Shown here: positions 1-5,216 of the stretch, piece by piece
Numbering within the stretch: position 1 is the first letter of the stretch
Layout: every line of letters starts with the position of its first letter
From: Rickettsia typhi
GTDB taxonomy: Bacteria > Pseudomonadota > Alphaproteobacteria > Rickettsiales > UBA1997
Assembly (NCBI GenBank): GCA_945902255.1
Contig: CAMDMO010000104.1
Coordinates: 1 to 5,441 of the forward strand
Length of the DNA stretch: 5,441 nucleotides
Reading direction: 5' to 3'
Program-made: the position numbers and the translations under genes
Notes under the pieces: model-generated
Seen by the model: only the letters and a program-made list of their open reading frames with translations
Databases searched by the model: none
What the model was told of the DNA's origin: nothing

Positions 1-227
1 CTATGCTTACATCCGCAGAAATAAACTGTTTTATTTTCACTAGCCTCATAAACCACTGATTTCATTATGCTGGTGCCATCTTCTTTTTTATAAGCCTTAT
101 GAGAGCCGTCACAAAAAGGTTGGCTTTTTGAAAATCCACAAGAGCACCAAAAATATTTTTTACCCGCCTCAACCACTACAGGAAAGTTAGATTTAGCGGC
201 AATATTTGGTAAATTAATTTCAGTCAT
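1..227 (-). CDS. CDGSH iron-sulfur domain protein, C-terminus cut by window edge
   Basis: Reading the minus strand from the ATG at 227 gives 75 codons before the window ends. Residues 28-43 match the CDGSH zinc-finger-like signature C-x-C-x2-S-x3-P-x-C-D-G-S-H, with C28, C30, C39 and H43 as the expected 2Fe-2S ligands. A second motif starts at C71-G-C73, just before the edge, so this is probably a small two-CDGSH protein. In known families the 3Cys-1His cluster is redox-active and labile, used in electron or cluster transfer; the partner here is unknown. No signal peptide or membrane segment is visible, so it is probably cytoplasmic. The ATG shares one base with the stop of the upstream gene (TAATG), which suggests translational coupling and cotranscription. 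The family call is firm; the role is not known from the sequence. Confidence 0.88.
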   Translation of the reverse strand, partial: MTEINLPNIAAKSNFPVVVEAGKKYFWCSCGFSKSQPFCDGSHKAYKKEDGTSIMKSVVYEASENKTVYFCGCKH

Positions 228-1276
228 TATAATATTAAATTGGTTACTTCGTCAAAATTCATCATCTGCAAATTTTGCTGCATCGCTTTTTCATAATAAT
301 GATTTTCCTTCATAACCTGTAAATTAGATTTAGAAGAAATAATTATTACGATATTATTTTTATCAAATTTAACTTTTGTTGAAGACATAACCTTCAAAAT
401 TGAAGCAAGATATTTCGGATTGCTAAGATAAGAAAAATATTTATCAAATTTTTGCTGCAATTCTAACTCTGCAGATGCTTTGTTGGTAAGCTTTGTCTGA
501 TTATAATCTTCCAAATAACGACAAGATTTAAAATCAATAATATATAATTTATTAGCACTAATGAAGGCCGCTTCACAAAGAAATAATTTTGCTTTTTGTT
601 CATCAAAATTTGTCGGTATAAAATAATCTTTGTTAACCATTCTTCCAGCAGCTTTCATGGTGGAAACTAGATCTAAAATTAATTTTTTAGTAACCTCATC
701 ATGCTCATGATTTACAGACTTTATAGCATGTTCTTCAGAAGGTTTTTTTGAAACTTCTTCTGATTTTAAATTAGAAAATTTATTAACAAATTCTGAAATG
801 TTTTTGGTAACTCGACCAATTAGATTTTTATTGGTTTCCACTTCAATTTTATAGCTATCATTTAGTTTTTTATAGAGGTCATTACCAACTTTTACTATCG
901 CATCTTTGGAATCTCTCATCACCGCATCTTGTATTAAGCGCCAATCATCCATTCTTTTTTGAATATCTTCTGCCCTCAATAAAGCCAGTGCAATTTGCTT
1001 CTCCGCTTCAACTCTAAGCCTAATTTCAATCTCTTTTTCTTTTCTTAAATCGTCAATTTCAAGCAATAATTTTTCAACTTTTTCAATATCGGTTTTGGTT
1101 GTGTTCAATAATTTTTCTTCAGCAAGATTTCGAGCCTGAGATTCTTTTTCCACAGCTTTGCGTAAATCACGAATTTCTGCAGCGGATGACAATCTAAAGC
1201 GAGAATATCTAATATAAACAACGATCATCATGAGAGCCATGCCTACGTTGCTAATAATAATATAAATATAATCCAT
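227..1276 (-). CDS. Membrane-anchored coiled-coil protein, possible divergent RmuC-like nuclease-fold protein
   Basis: This is a 349-residue protein. Residues about 4-22 are a hydrophobic segment followed by basic residues (YIRYSRFR), consistent with an N-terminal anchor and a cytoplasmic body. Residues about 30-115 are rich in Glu, Lys, Leu and Arg with heptad-like spacing, typical of a coiled coil. The C-terminal part contains LFLCEAAF (231-238) followed by KLYIIDFKS (243-251). This resembles the core strand of PD-(D/E)XK folds and the IDSK-type motif of RmuC proteins, with D248 and K250 as candidate catalytic residues. The order anchor, coiled coil, nuclease-like domain is that of RmuC, which is linked to limiting DNA inversions and recombination. 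The protein is shorter than the E. coli RmuC of about 475 residues, and the match is weak. It starts 19 bp after panC without a clear Shine-Dalgarno and ends overlapping the CDGSH start. It could instead be an unrelated lineage-specific membrane protein. Confidence 0.6.
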   Translation of the reverse strand: MDYIYIIISNVGMALMMIVVYIRYSRFRLSSAAEIRDLRKAVEKESQARNLAEEKLLNTTKTDIEKVEKLLLEIDDLRKEKEIEIRLRVEAEKQIALALLRAEDIQKRMDDWRLIQDAVMRDSKDAIVKVGNDLYKKLNDSYKIEVETNKNLIGRVTKNISEFVNKFSNLKSEEVSKKPSEEHAIKSVNHEHDEVTKKLILDLVSTMKAAGRMVNKDYFIPTNFDEQKAKLFLCEAAFISANKLYIIDFKSCRYLEDYNQTKLTNKASAELELQQKFDKYFSYLSNPKYLASILKVMSSTKVKFDKNNIVIIISSKSNLQVMKENHYYEKAMQQNLQMMNFDEVTNLIL

Positions 1277-1295
1277 TTTTAAAAAATTCTAATTT

Positions 1296-2135
1296 TTACG
1301 ACAGCTCGATATTATCGATTAATCTAATCCCATCCAAGTAAACTGCAATAAATATCCGAGCTGAACACCCTGATTTTAGATCTGTGATCAGTTTTAAATC
1401 ATCTTCCTGACGAACTTCCAAATAATCAATTTTTCCAAAACCAATTTCTAATAATTCTTGGCGTTTTTTTTCTAAAATTTCTTCAATATTTTGCGGATTT
1501 TTTATAATATAATTTTTTATTTCAGATAAAATACGAAAAATATTTGCCGCTTTAATTAATGAAGATTCACTTAATCTTTGATTGCGCGAAGACATTGCCA
1601 GACCGCTTTGACTTCTAATAATTGGATGTGAAAAAATTTCGATTTCTAAATTTAAATCTTTGACTAACTTTTTAATAATTTGTAATTGCTGAAAATCTTT
1701 TTGACCAAAAATTGCAACTTGCGGTTTTACAATATTAAATAATTTTGTTACAATTAGCGCAACTCCTTCGAAATGCCCTTGGCGCGCAGCTCCACACAAA
1801 GAATCGACCATTTTGGTTGGAATAATTTTTAGCGAGAAATCATCGCCAAAAATCTCTTTTTCATCTGGCAAAAAAACATAATTCACCCCTGATTTTTCCA
1901 GTTTTTTTAAATCAGATTCATTTTGTCGCGGATATTTTTCATAATCACTTACATCATTAAATTGCGTCTTATTAACAAAAATACTAACCACAACAATTTC
2001 CGCTAATTCTTGAGCTGTTTTTACGAGCGCCAAATGCCCTTCGTGCAGCGCTCCCATAGTTGGAACGAGAGCAATTTTTTTTGCGGAGTTTTTTAACTCA
2101 CTTCTTAATTCTGATATTTTTGTAATTACTCGCAT
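1296..2135 (-). CDS. panC: Pantothenate synthetase (pantoate--beta-alanine ligase)
   Basis: PanC joins pantoate and beta-alanine using ATP, via a pantoyl-adenylate, to make pantothenate, the vitamin precursor of coenzyme A; it acts in the cytoplasm. The 279-residue length is normal for the family. Visible signatures are VPTMGALHEGH (24-34) with the nucleotidyltransferase HxGH at 31-34, SIFVNKTQF (51-59), DSLCGAARQGHFEGVA (111-126), GQKDFQQ (144-150; usually GEKD-x-QQ), and LAMSSRN (179-185), the KMSKS-equivalent loop. Small departures are Lys for the usual Pro in the FVNPTQF motif and Gln for Glu in GEKD; neither looks disabling. The ATG at 2135 gives the expected N-terminus about 24 residues before the PTMG motif. 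No good Shine-Dalgarno is visible. The leader is occupied by palindromic repeats whose inverted-repeat arm begins 15 bp from the start codon, so expression probably depends on read-through from prmC or on structure in that leader. panB, panD and panE are not in the window. Confidence 0.96.
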   Translation of the reverse strand: MRVITKISELRSELKNSAKKIALVPTMGALHEGHLALVKTAQELAEIVVVSIFVNKTQFNDVSDYEKYPRQNESDLKKLEKSGVNYVFLPDEKEIFGDDFSLKIIPTKMVDSLCGAARQGHFEGVALIVTKLFNIVKPQVAIFGQKDFQQLQIIKKLVKDLNLEIEIFSHPIIRSQSGLAMSSRNQRLSESSLIKAANIFRILSEIKNYIIKNPQNIEEILEKKRQELLEIGFGKIDYLEVRQEDDLKLITDLKSGCSARIFIAVYLDGIRLIDNIELS

Positions 2136-2155
2136 TTTTGTTTTTGGTTTAATTG

Positions 2156-2179
2156 AAAAAGGGGTCAGACCCCTTTTTT
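2156..2179. repeat. Palindrome copy 1 (GGGGTCAGACCCC, terminator-like)
   Basis: The core at 2161-2173 is flanked by A5 on the left and T6 on the right, giving arms of 11 bp around the central A2167. As RNA it forms a G/C-rich stem with a CAG or CUG tip followed by a U tract on either strand: six T on the plus strand and five on the minus. It therefore resembles a bidirectional intrinsic terminator. It lies 20 bp upstream of the panC start codon, so full termination on the minus strand would isolate panC from the upstream genes. Confidence 0.82.
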
Positions 2180-2189
2180 AAAATTATGT

Positions 2190-2210
2190 AAAGGGGTCAG
2201 ACCCCTTTTT
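2190..2210. repeat. Palindrome copy 2 (GGGGTCAGACCCC)
   Basis: The core at 2193-2205 has A3 to its left and T5 to its right, and is in the same orientation as copy 1 (central A at 2199). The two centres are 32 bp apart. The minus-strand U tract after the stem is only three bases, so termination in the operon direction would be weaker here than at copy 1. On the plus strand the tract is five bases. Confidence 0.82.
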
Positions 2211-2287
2211 CAATTTCTGCCAATTATTGAGCTGTTTTTGCGAATGCCAAATGCCATTCATGCTGCAATCTCATAGTTGGAACGAGA
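2211..2287 (-). pseudogene. Degenerate duplicate of panC codons 23-48
   Basis: These 77 bp align without gaps to 1994-2070 inside panC, in the same orientation, with 12 mismatches by hand count (65/77, 84%). Read in the panC frame, the copy corresponds to residues 23-47 plus the first base of codon 48. Eight of the 12 differences fall in first or second codon positions. They cause G28R, A29L, L30Q, G33W, L37F and V38A, and turn codon 43 (GAA) into TAA. The change at G33 destroys the HxGH motif (HEGH becomes HEWH), so the copy encodes nothing useful as an enzyme. It has no start context and no more of panC on either side; homology stops within a few bases of the palindromes. It is best read as a captured or locally duplicated fragment now evolving free of protein constraint. 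Confidence 0.85.
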
Positions 2288-2295
2288 AGATTGCA
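2264..2295. repeat. 8-bp stem spanning the edge of the panC fragment
   Basis: TGCAATCT at 2264-2271 and AGATTGCA at 2288-2295 are perfect reverse complements with a 16-nt loop. The left arm lies inside the panC-like copy, where it replaces the panC sequence at 2047-2054. The right arm lies just outside the copy and abuts palindrome copy 3. The equivalent part of panC itself has no such pairing, so the stem arose with the divergence of the copy. Confidence 0.7.
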
Positions 2296-2316
2296 AAGGG
2301 GTCTGACCCCTTTTTT
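2295..2316. repeat. Palindrome copy 3, inverted orientation (GGGGTCTGACCCC)
   Basis: The core at 2298-2310 has a central T (2304), so it is the reverse complement of copies 1 and 2. A3 precedes it and T6 follows it on the plus strand. Its edge is 17 bp past the prmC stop codon. It could act as a hairpin at the 3' end of the ferredoxin-DUF2125-prmC transcript, protecting it from exonucleases, or as a weak terminator; the minus-strand U tract is only three bases. Confidence 0.8.
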
Positions 2317-2333
2317 AAACCGCCTATACCAAA

Positions 2334-3206
2334 CTAATTTATCTTTTTTATAAAACTTAAAACCCTTACCACTCCCGCTAAATCTCGCTTCATCTCTTCA
2401 AAAATAAATTTCTTTTGAGAAAAGATTTCAACTATTTCATCTTCTTGTCCAAAGCCAATTTCTATGATAATTCTGGCATTTTTATTCATAAAATCTTGCG
2501 CCTTATCAGCAATTCTTCTATAAAAATCTAATCCGTCAAGCCCGCCATCTAGCGCTAGTCTTGGCTCAAACAATTTAACTTCTGGCTGTAATGAATTAAT
2601 TTCTTGCGATGCAATATAAGGTGGATTTGAAATTATTAAATCAAAAAATTGATCTGGCTTTAAAGATTGAAAAAGATCTGATTTTATCAATTGCAATTGA
2701 CTTTGCGCTTCGTGATTTATGGCATTTTTTTTACAAACTTTCAATGCCTCATCACTAATATCAACAGCAACTCCCTGAGCATTTTTGTAAGATTTAAGCA
2801 AAGTTAAAATCAAACATCCCGAACCAACTCCAAGCTCTAAAATATTTATTTTTTGATCTTTGTTAAGATTTTTTTCAAAAACCAATTCTATTAAAGTTTC
2901 CGAATCTGGTCTAGGATCAAGAACATTGGAATTTACAATAAAATCTCGACCAAAAAATTCTCTTTTTCCAATAATGTGAGAAATCGGCTCAAAATTAGCG
3001 CGGCGCTCGATTAGTTCAAAAAACTGTGACAGCTGCTCATTGCTTAACTCTAAATCTGGATTAAAGATTATTTTTTCACGAGATGAATCTAGGCCAAAAA
3101 TAAAAAAGGTGTGAGATAGTAAAATTAGAGAATCTAATTTTCCATTACTCACACCTTTTGAATCTAAAACCTCTTTAGCTTTTGCTAAAACCTCACGAAT
3201 CTTCAC
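2334..3206 (-). CDS. prmC: Peptide chain release factor N5-glutamine methyltransferase (PrmC/HemK)
   Basis: PrmC uses S-adenosylmethionine to methylate the glutamine of the GGQ motif in release factors RF1 and RF2, improving translation termination. The 290-residue length is typical. Residues 1-75 form the helical N-terminal substrate-binding domain. Then come EPISHIIGKREFFG (73-86), the VLDPRPDSETL segment (95-105), the SAM-binding motif LELGVGSG (123-130), the acidic D149 at the end of the next strand, and the catalytic NPPY at 194-197. The ending KRDLAGVVRVL (273-283) is also family-typical. The start is GTG, chosen because MKIREVLAKAKEVL matches the usual PrmC N-terminus and because the codon just upstream is the in-frame TAA stop of the DUF2125-like gene, so nothing longer is possible. 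With no gap between stop and start, translation is probably coupled. Some rickettsias fuse this enzyme to a tRNA methyltransferase; here it is a single-domain protein. Confidence 0.95.
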   Translation of the reverse strand: MKIREVLAKAKEVLDSKGVSNGKLDSLILLSHTFFIFGLDSSREKIIFNPDLELSNEQLSQFFELIERRANFEPISHIIGKREFFGRDFIVNSNVLDPRPDSETLIELVFEKNLNKDQKINILELGVGSGCLILTLLKSYKNAQGVAVDISDEALKVCKKNAINHEAQSQLQLIKSDLFQSLKPDQFFDLIISNPPYIASQEINSLQPEVKLFEPRLALDGGLDGLDFYRRIADKAQDFMNKNARIIIEIGFGQEDEIVEIFSQKKFIFEEMKRDLAGVVRVLSFIKKIN

Positions 3207-4757
3207 TTAGAACTTACCCAAAATCTCGCGGGCTGAAGTTTCATTAACTAAGAAGTCCATATTTTTTTCTCTTCTAACATCAAATGTAGCGTTGCCATCT
3301 TTGCTTAAAATATTTTTTGTCGCTAATTCTTTTGAAACATTTCCTAAATTCAAAGAAACTTTTTGTAAAAAGTTAGAATAAGAATTTGCTGTAGGAACTT
3401 GCGCCGTAACAACTTCTGGCACTGCAGCGTCTGTTGGAGATGCAGGTTTTTGTAAATCAGCCATTTTTACAAAAGCGACTGAAATTTCATTAGCTAGCGC
3501 TTCAAATTTTTCAATATTAATGCTAATTGATCCAGACAGTTTGCTGTCATCTTGAAAGCTATTAACTTCGCCATTTACAACTATTTTATATAAAGAATTA
3601 GAAAATTCTAAATTATTAATTTTTGTAACTTTACTATATTGAACAGTTGCTTCACGAATTTGAGTTGGATCAGTAATTGGTTGTTGCTCACCTTGAGTTG
3701 GAGTTAAAATATATTCTATATTCATAGAAAAGTTATTCTTAATTTCACCTTGAGCTGGAATTGCTGGCGCAGGCGCAGCAGCAACTTGACCATCGGCAAT
3801 TGGGGCGATAGCTGGCGCATTAGCTGCTTGAGCAGGATTTGGCACTGCAGCTGCTGGATTAGCAACAACCACAGGATCAGTTGCAACTACAGGAAGAGAA
3901 GGATTCGCAGCCACTGGAGCTGTTGCAGATGGAACTGACGGAATTGCCGCCGTTGCAGGAACAACTGCTGGAGGCACTATAGTAGCTGGATCTGTTGCTG
4001 GCATTGGAATTACAACTCCAACTGCACTCATAACACTATTAGCAGCGGCAGCTTTTGCGGCCTCAGCTGCTGAAATCAAAACCGAAGAAACATCGGAAGT
4101 TGGAGATACTTGCGCACTTCCTATAGTTATTTCACCAGTCTTAATTCCTTCAATAATTTTTTTCTCTAAAATATTTTTATAAATATCCACAACACCAAAG
4201 TTACTGATATTTTTCACATCCGCAGTAATTTTGGTAATAATTTTATCATTTTCGCCGAATATAGAATCAATATTGATGAATGAGCTTTCAGAAGAATAGA
4301 CAACTGTTTTATCGGCACTTAAAACCTTGTGACCAAAATCTTTATAACTAAATTTTGCAATCCCATGATCAGCAATTGTAATTTTGATTTCTGGATCTTT
4401 AGCAAATTCAACATCTAGATTGTTAGTATCATCTTGAATTGAAACTTTATCGACAATTTTTCCAACAAAATCTGCAGAAAAAATTCCCGCTGAAGCTTGA
4501 AAATTTTTAACAATAATTTGACGCTTACCACCAGACTGCCCTGGAACTGTAAATTTCAAATTTGTAATTGTAATTTTTTGCGATATTGGAAAACCAGAAA
4601 CTTCAACCGCTTGAGCTGAAATATGGGAGCTATTTTCACTAATAAAATTATTTACATGTTTTTGAGTTTGTCCGGTTTTAAAAAACCAAAAAGCACTATA
4701 ACCTAAAGCCAATATTACTAGAACAATGGCTAATTTTATCGCTATATTCTTTCCCAT
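3207..4757 (-). CDS. DUF2125-like membrane-anchored protein with Ala/Pro/Val-rich insert
   Basis: This 516-residue protein has a short basic start, then a hydrophobic segment at about 7-26 that is either a membrane anchor or an uncleaved signal, placing the rest in the periplasm. The region around VEVSGFPISQKITITNLKF (51-69) resembles the SGFPF-type segment near the N-terminus of alphaproteobacterial DUF2125 proteins, whose function is unknown. Beta-rich, Ile/Asn/Lys-rich sequence on both sides (about 30-220 and 338-516) fits that family. Residues about 225-336 form a low-complexity linker of Ala, Pro, Val and Thr that splits the two parts. No catalytic motif is recognised. The gene starts 12 bp after the ferredoxin without a visible Shine-Dalgarno, and its TAA stop directly precedes the prmC GTG in the same frame. 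The family assignment is moderate; the secreted, anchored topology is better supported. Confidence 0.7.
   Translation of the reverse strand: MGKNIAIKLAIVLVILALGYSAFWFFKTGQTQKHVNNFISENSSHISAQAVEVSGFPISQKITITNLKFTVPGQSGGKRQIIVKNFQASAGIFSADFVGKIVDKVSIQDDTNNLDVEFAKDPEIKITIADHGIAKFSYKDFGHKVLSADKTVVYSSESSFINIDSIFGENDKIITKITADVKNISNFGVVDIYKNILEKKIIEGIKTGEITIGSAQVSPTSDVSSVLISAAEAAKAAAANSVMSAVGVVIPMPATDPATIVPPAVVPATAAIPSVPSATAPVAANPSLPVVATDPVVVANPAAAVPNPAQAANAPAIAPIADGQVAAAPAPAIPAQGEIKNNFSMNIEYILTPTQGEQQPITDPTQIREATVQYSKVTKINNLEFSNSLYKIVVNGEVNSFQDDSKLSGSISINIEKFEALANEISVAFVKMADLQKPASPTDAAVPEVVTAQVPTANSYSNFLQKVSLNLGNVSKELATKNILSKDGNATFDVRREKNMDFLVNETSAREILGKF
3750..4085 (-). other. Low-complexity Ala/Pro/Val-rich coding segment
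   Basis: This stretch encodes residues about 225-336 of the DUF2125-like protein. It is built almost only from Ala, Pro, Val, Thr, Asn, Ser and Asp, with recurrent ATDP, ANP and APA words but no exact repeat unit. Because Ala and Pro codons are G/C-rich, the DNA here is visibly more G/C-rich than its surroundings. It most likely forms a flexible extended linker in the periplasm, possibly spanning peptidoglycan or connecting two beta-rich modules. The composition also opens a spurious plus-strand frame at 3750-3938. Confidence 0.75.
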
Positions 4758-4769
4758 AAATTTAAAAGT

Positions 4770-5111
4770 TTAGTTTGAAATTGAAACATTACGAGTCTCG
4801 TCAGGAACAACGAGGGTTAATCCGTCTAACTCTTTTGTCATTATAATTTGACAACCAAGTCTAGAAGTTGGAGTTAGTCCAAAAGCTAAATCAAGCATGT
4901 CTTCTTCGTCTTCACTTGCTTCTTCTAATAAATTATAGAATTTTTCTTCAACTATTACATGGCAAGTTGAGCAGGCAAGAGAGCCTTCGCAAGCGCCTTC
5001 TAAGTCGATATCATTATTATGGGCAGCCTCAAGAACAGTGGTTCCAACTGGAACTTGAAATTCTTTTTTCCCCTCTTTATTTACAAAGATTATTTTAACA
5101 GTTTCGGTCAT
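4770..5111 (-). CDS. fdx: 2Fe-2S ferredoxin, adrenodoxin / ISC type
   Basis: This 113-residue cytoplasmic electron carrier has the cluster ligands C41, C47, C50 and C87, spaced C-x5-C-x2-C-x36-C exactly as in adrenodoxin and bacterial Fdx. The surrounding GACEGSLACSTCHVIV (39-54) and the acidic helix EEASEDEEDMLDLAFGL (63-79) are hallmarks of the family; the acidic helix is the usual docking site for redox partners. In related bacteria this protein supplies electrons for iron-sulfur cluster assembly by the ISC system. No iscSUA or hscBA genes are in the window, so the ISC role rests on family. The ATG at 5111 is preceded by AAGAAG about 8-10 bases upstream, a weak Shine-Dalgarno. It is the first gene of the minus-strand block, facing trmL across a 105-bp gap. 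Confidence 0.95.
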   Translation of the reverse strand: MTETVKIIFVNKEGKKEFQVPVGTTVLEAAHNNDIDLEGACEGSLACSTCHVIVEEKFYNLLEEASEDEEDMLDLAFGLTPTSRLGCQIIMTKELDGLTLVVPDETRNVSISN

Positions 5112-5140
5112 TATTTTATCTTCTTTTTATTAATTTTATT

Positions 5141-5170
5141 TTGCAAAAAATCTATATGAAGTTTTATAAA
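5141..5170 (+). promoter_or_regulatory. Candidate sigma-70-like promoter for trmL
   Basis: TTGCAA (5141-5146) and TATAAA (5165-5170) are separated by 18 bp, about 46 bp upstream of the trmL start. The match to a -35/-10 pair is fair, but the background is almost entirely A and T. A promoter somewhere in 5112-5216 is expected because the two genes diverge. Confidence 0.33.
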
Positions 5171-5177
5171 TATACAA
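5151..5177 (-). promoter_or_regulatory. Candidate sigma-70-like promoter for the fdx gene block
   Basis: On the minus strand, TTGTAT (5177-5172) and TATAGA (5156-5151) are separated by 15 bp. This is slightly short of the ideal 17 bp and lies about 40 bp upstream of the fdx start. In such AT-rich DNA chance matches are common, so this is only a positional candidate. It overlaps the candidate trmL promoter, so the two could interfere. Confidence 0.3.
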
Positions 5178-5216
5178 TTTAATAAATAAAGAATTTTAAA
5201 AAAATTAAAAATAAAA

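Larger units (their letters stand above)
2151..2215. repeat. Large inverted repeat formed by the first two palindromes
   Basis: The arm at 2151-2176 and the arm at 2190-2215 are reverse complements over 26 positions with one mismatch, the central base of each palindrome. A 13-nt AT-rich spacer (2177-2189) separates them. The outer 16 bp (2151-2166 and 2200-2215) match perfectly, including the AATTG/CAATT tips outside the palindrome itself. Each arm can fold alone, or the pair can fold together into one long hairpin, so two mutually exclusive structures are possible in RNA or single-stranded DNA. The right tip, CAATT, is also the start of the panC-like fragment. Confidence 0.8.
2136..2333. repeat. 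Composite palindromic repeat region filling the prmC-panC gap
   Basis: This 198-bp gap is the only sizeable one inside the minus-strand gene block. From left to right it holds two GGGGTCAGACCCC palindromes in the same orientation (cores 2161-2173 and 2193-2205), a 77-bp degenerate copy of an internal part of panC (2211-2287), a short stem (2264-2271 with 2288-2295), and a third palindrome in the opposite orientation (core 2298-2310). The fragment is therefore bracketed by inverted copies of the same palindrome. No intact gene is present. The architecture suggests a non-autonomous palindromic element (REP/MITE-like) with a captured passenger, but no transposase or clear target-site duplication is visible, so mobility is inference. 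A minus-strand transcript would carry several hairpins in a row between prmC and panC. Confidence 0.8.

Noticed and set aside
2156..2179. A plain intrinsic terminator of the operon
   Set aside because: A terminator explanation alone does not account for three copies in two orientations or the bracketed gene fragment. Terminator-like activity is noted as possible, but the repeat is the primary call.
2224..2274. A 16-codon minus-strand frame inside the panC fragment, starting at the retained ATG (MRLQHEWHLAF...)
   Set aside because: It is short, has no ribosome binding site and ends at the acquired stop. It is better explained as a remnant of the panC frame than as a real peptide.
2156..2316. 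CRISPR array
   Set aside because: There are only three repeats of 13 bp with unequal spacing and mixed orientation, one spacer is a panC copy, and no cas genes are in the window.
3200..3215. A nonsense mutation splitting one fused gene
   Set aside because: Both sides match complete, separate proteins. PrmC has its full normal N-terminus beginning at the GTG, so this is adjacency in one frame, not a broken gene.
3750..3938. Plus-strand open frame of 62 codons
   Set aside because: It lies fully inside the Ala/Pro-rich part of the DUF2125-like gene on the opposite strand. Its Trp/Ser/Cys/Arg-rich product is an artefact of reading Ala/Pro codons backwards.
4868..5098. Plus-strand open frame of 76 codons opposite the ferredoxin
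   Set aside because: The ferredoxin on the minus strand is unmistakable and covers it. The plus-strand product has no recognisable features.
5112..5216. A small RNA or riboswitch in the trmL-fdx gap
   Set aside because: The gap is almost entirely A and T with no stable stem visible. It is only enough for divergent promoters.
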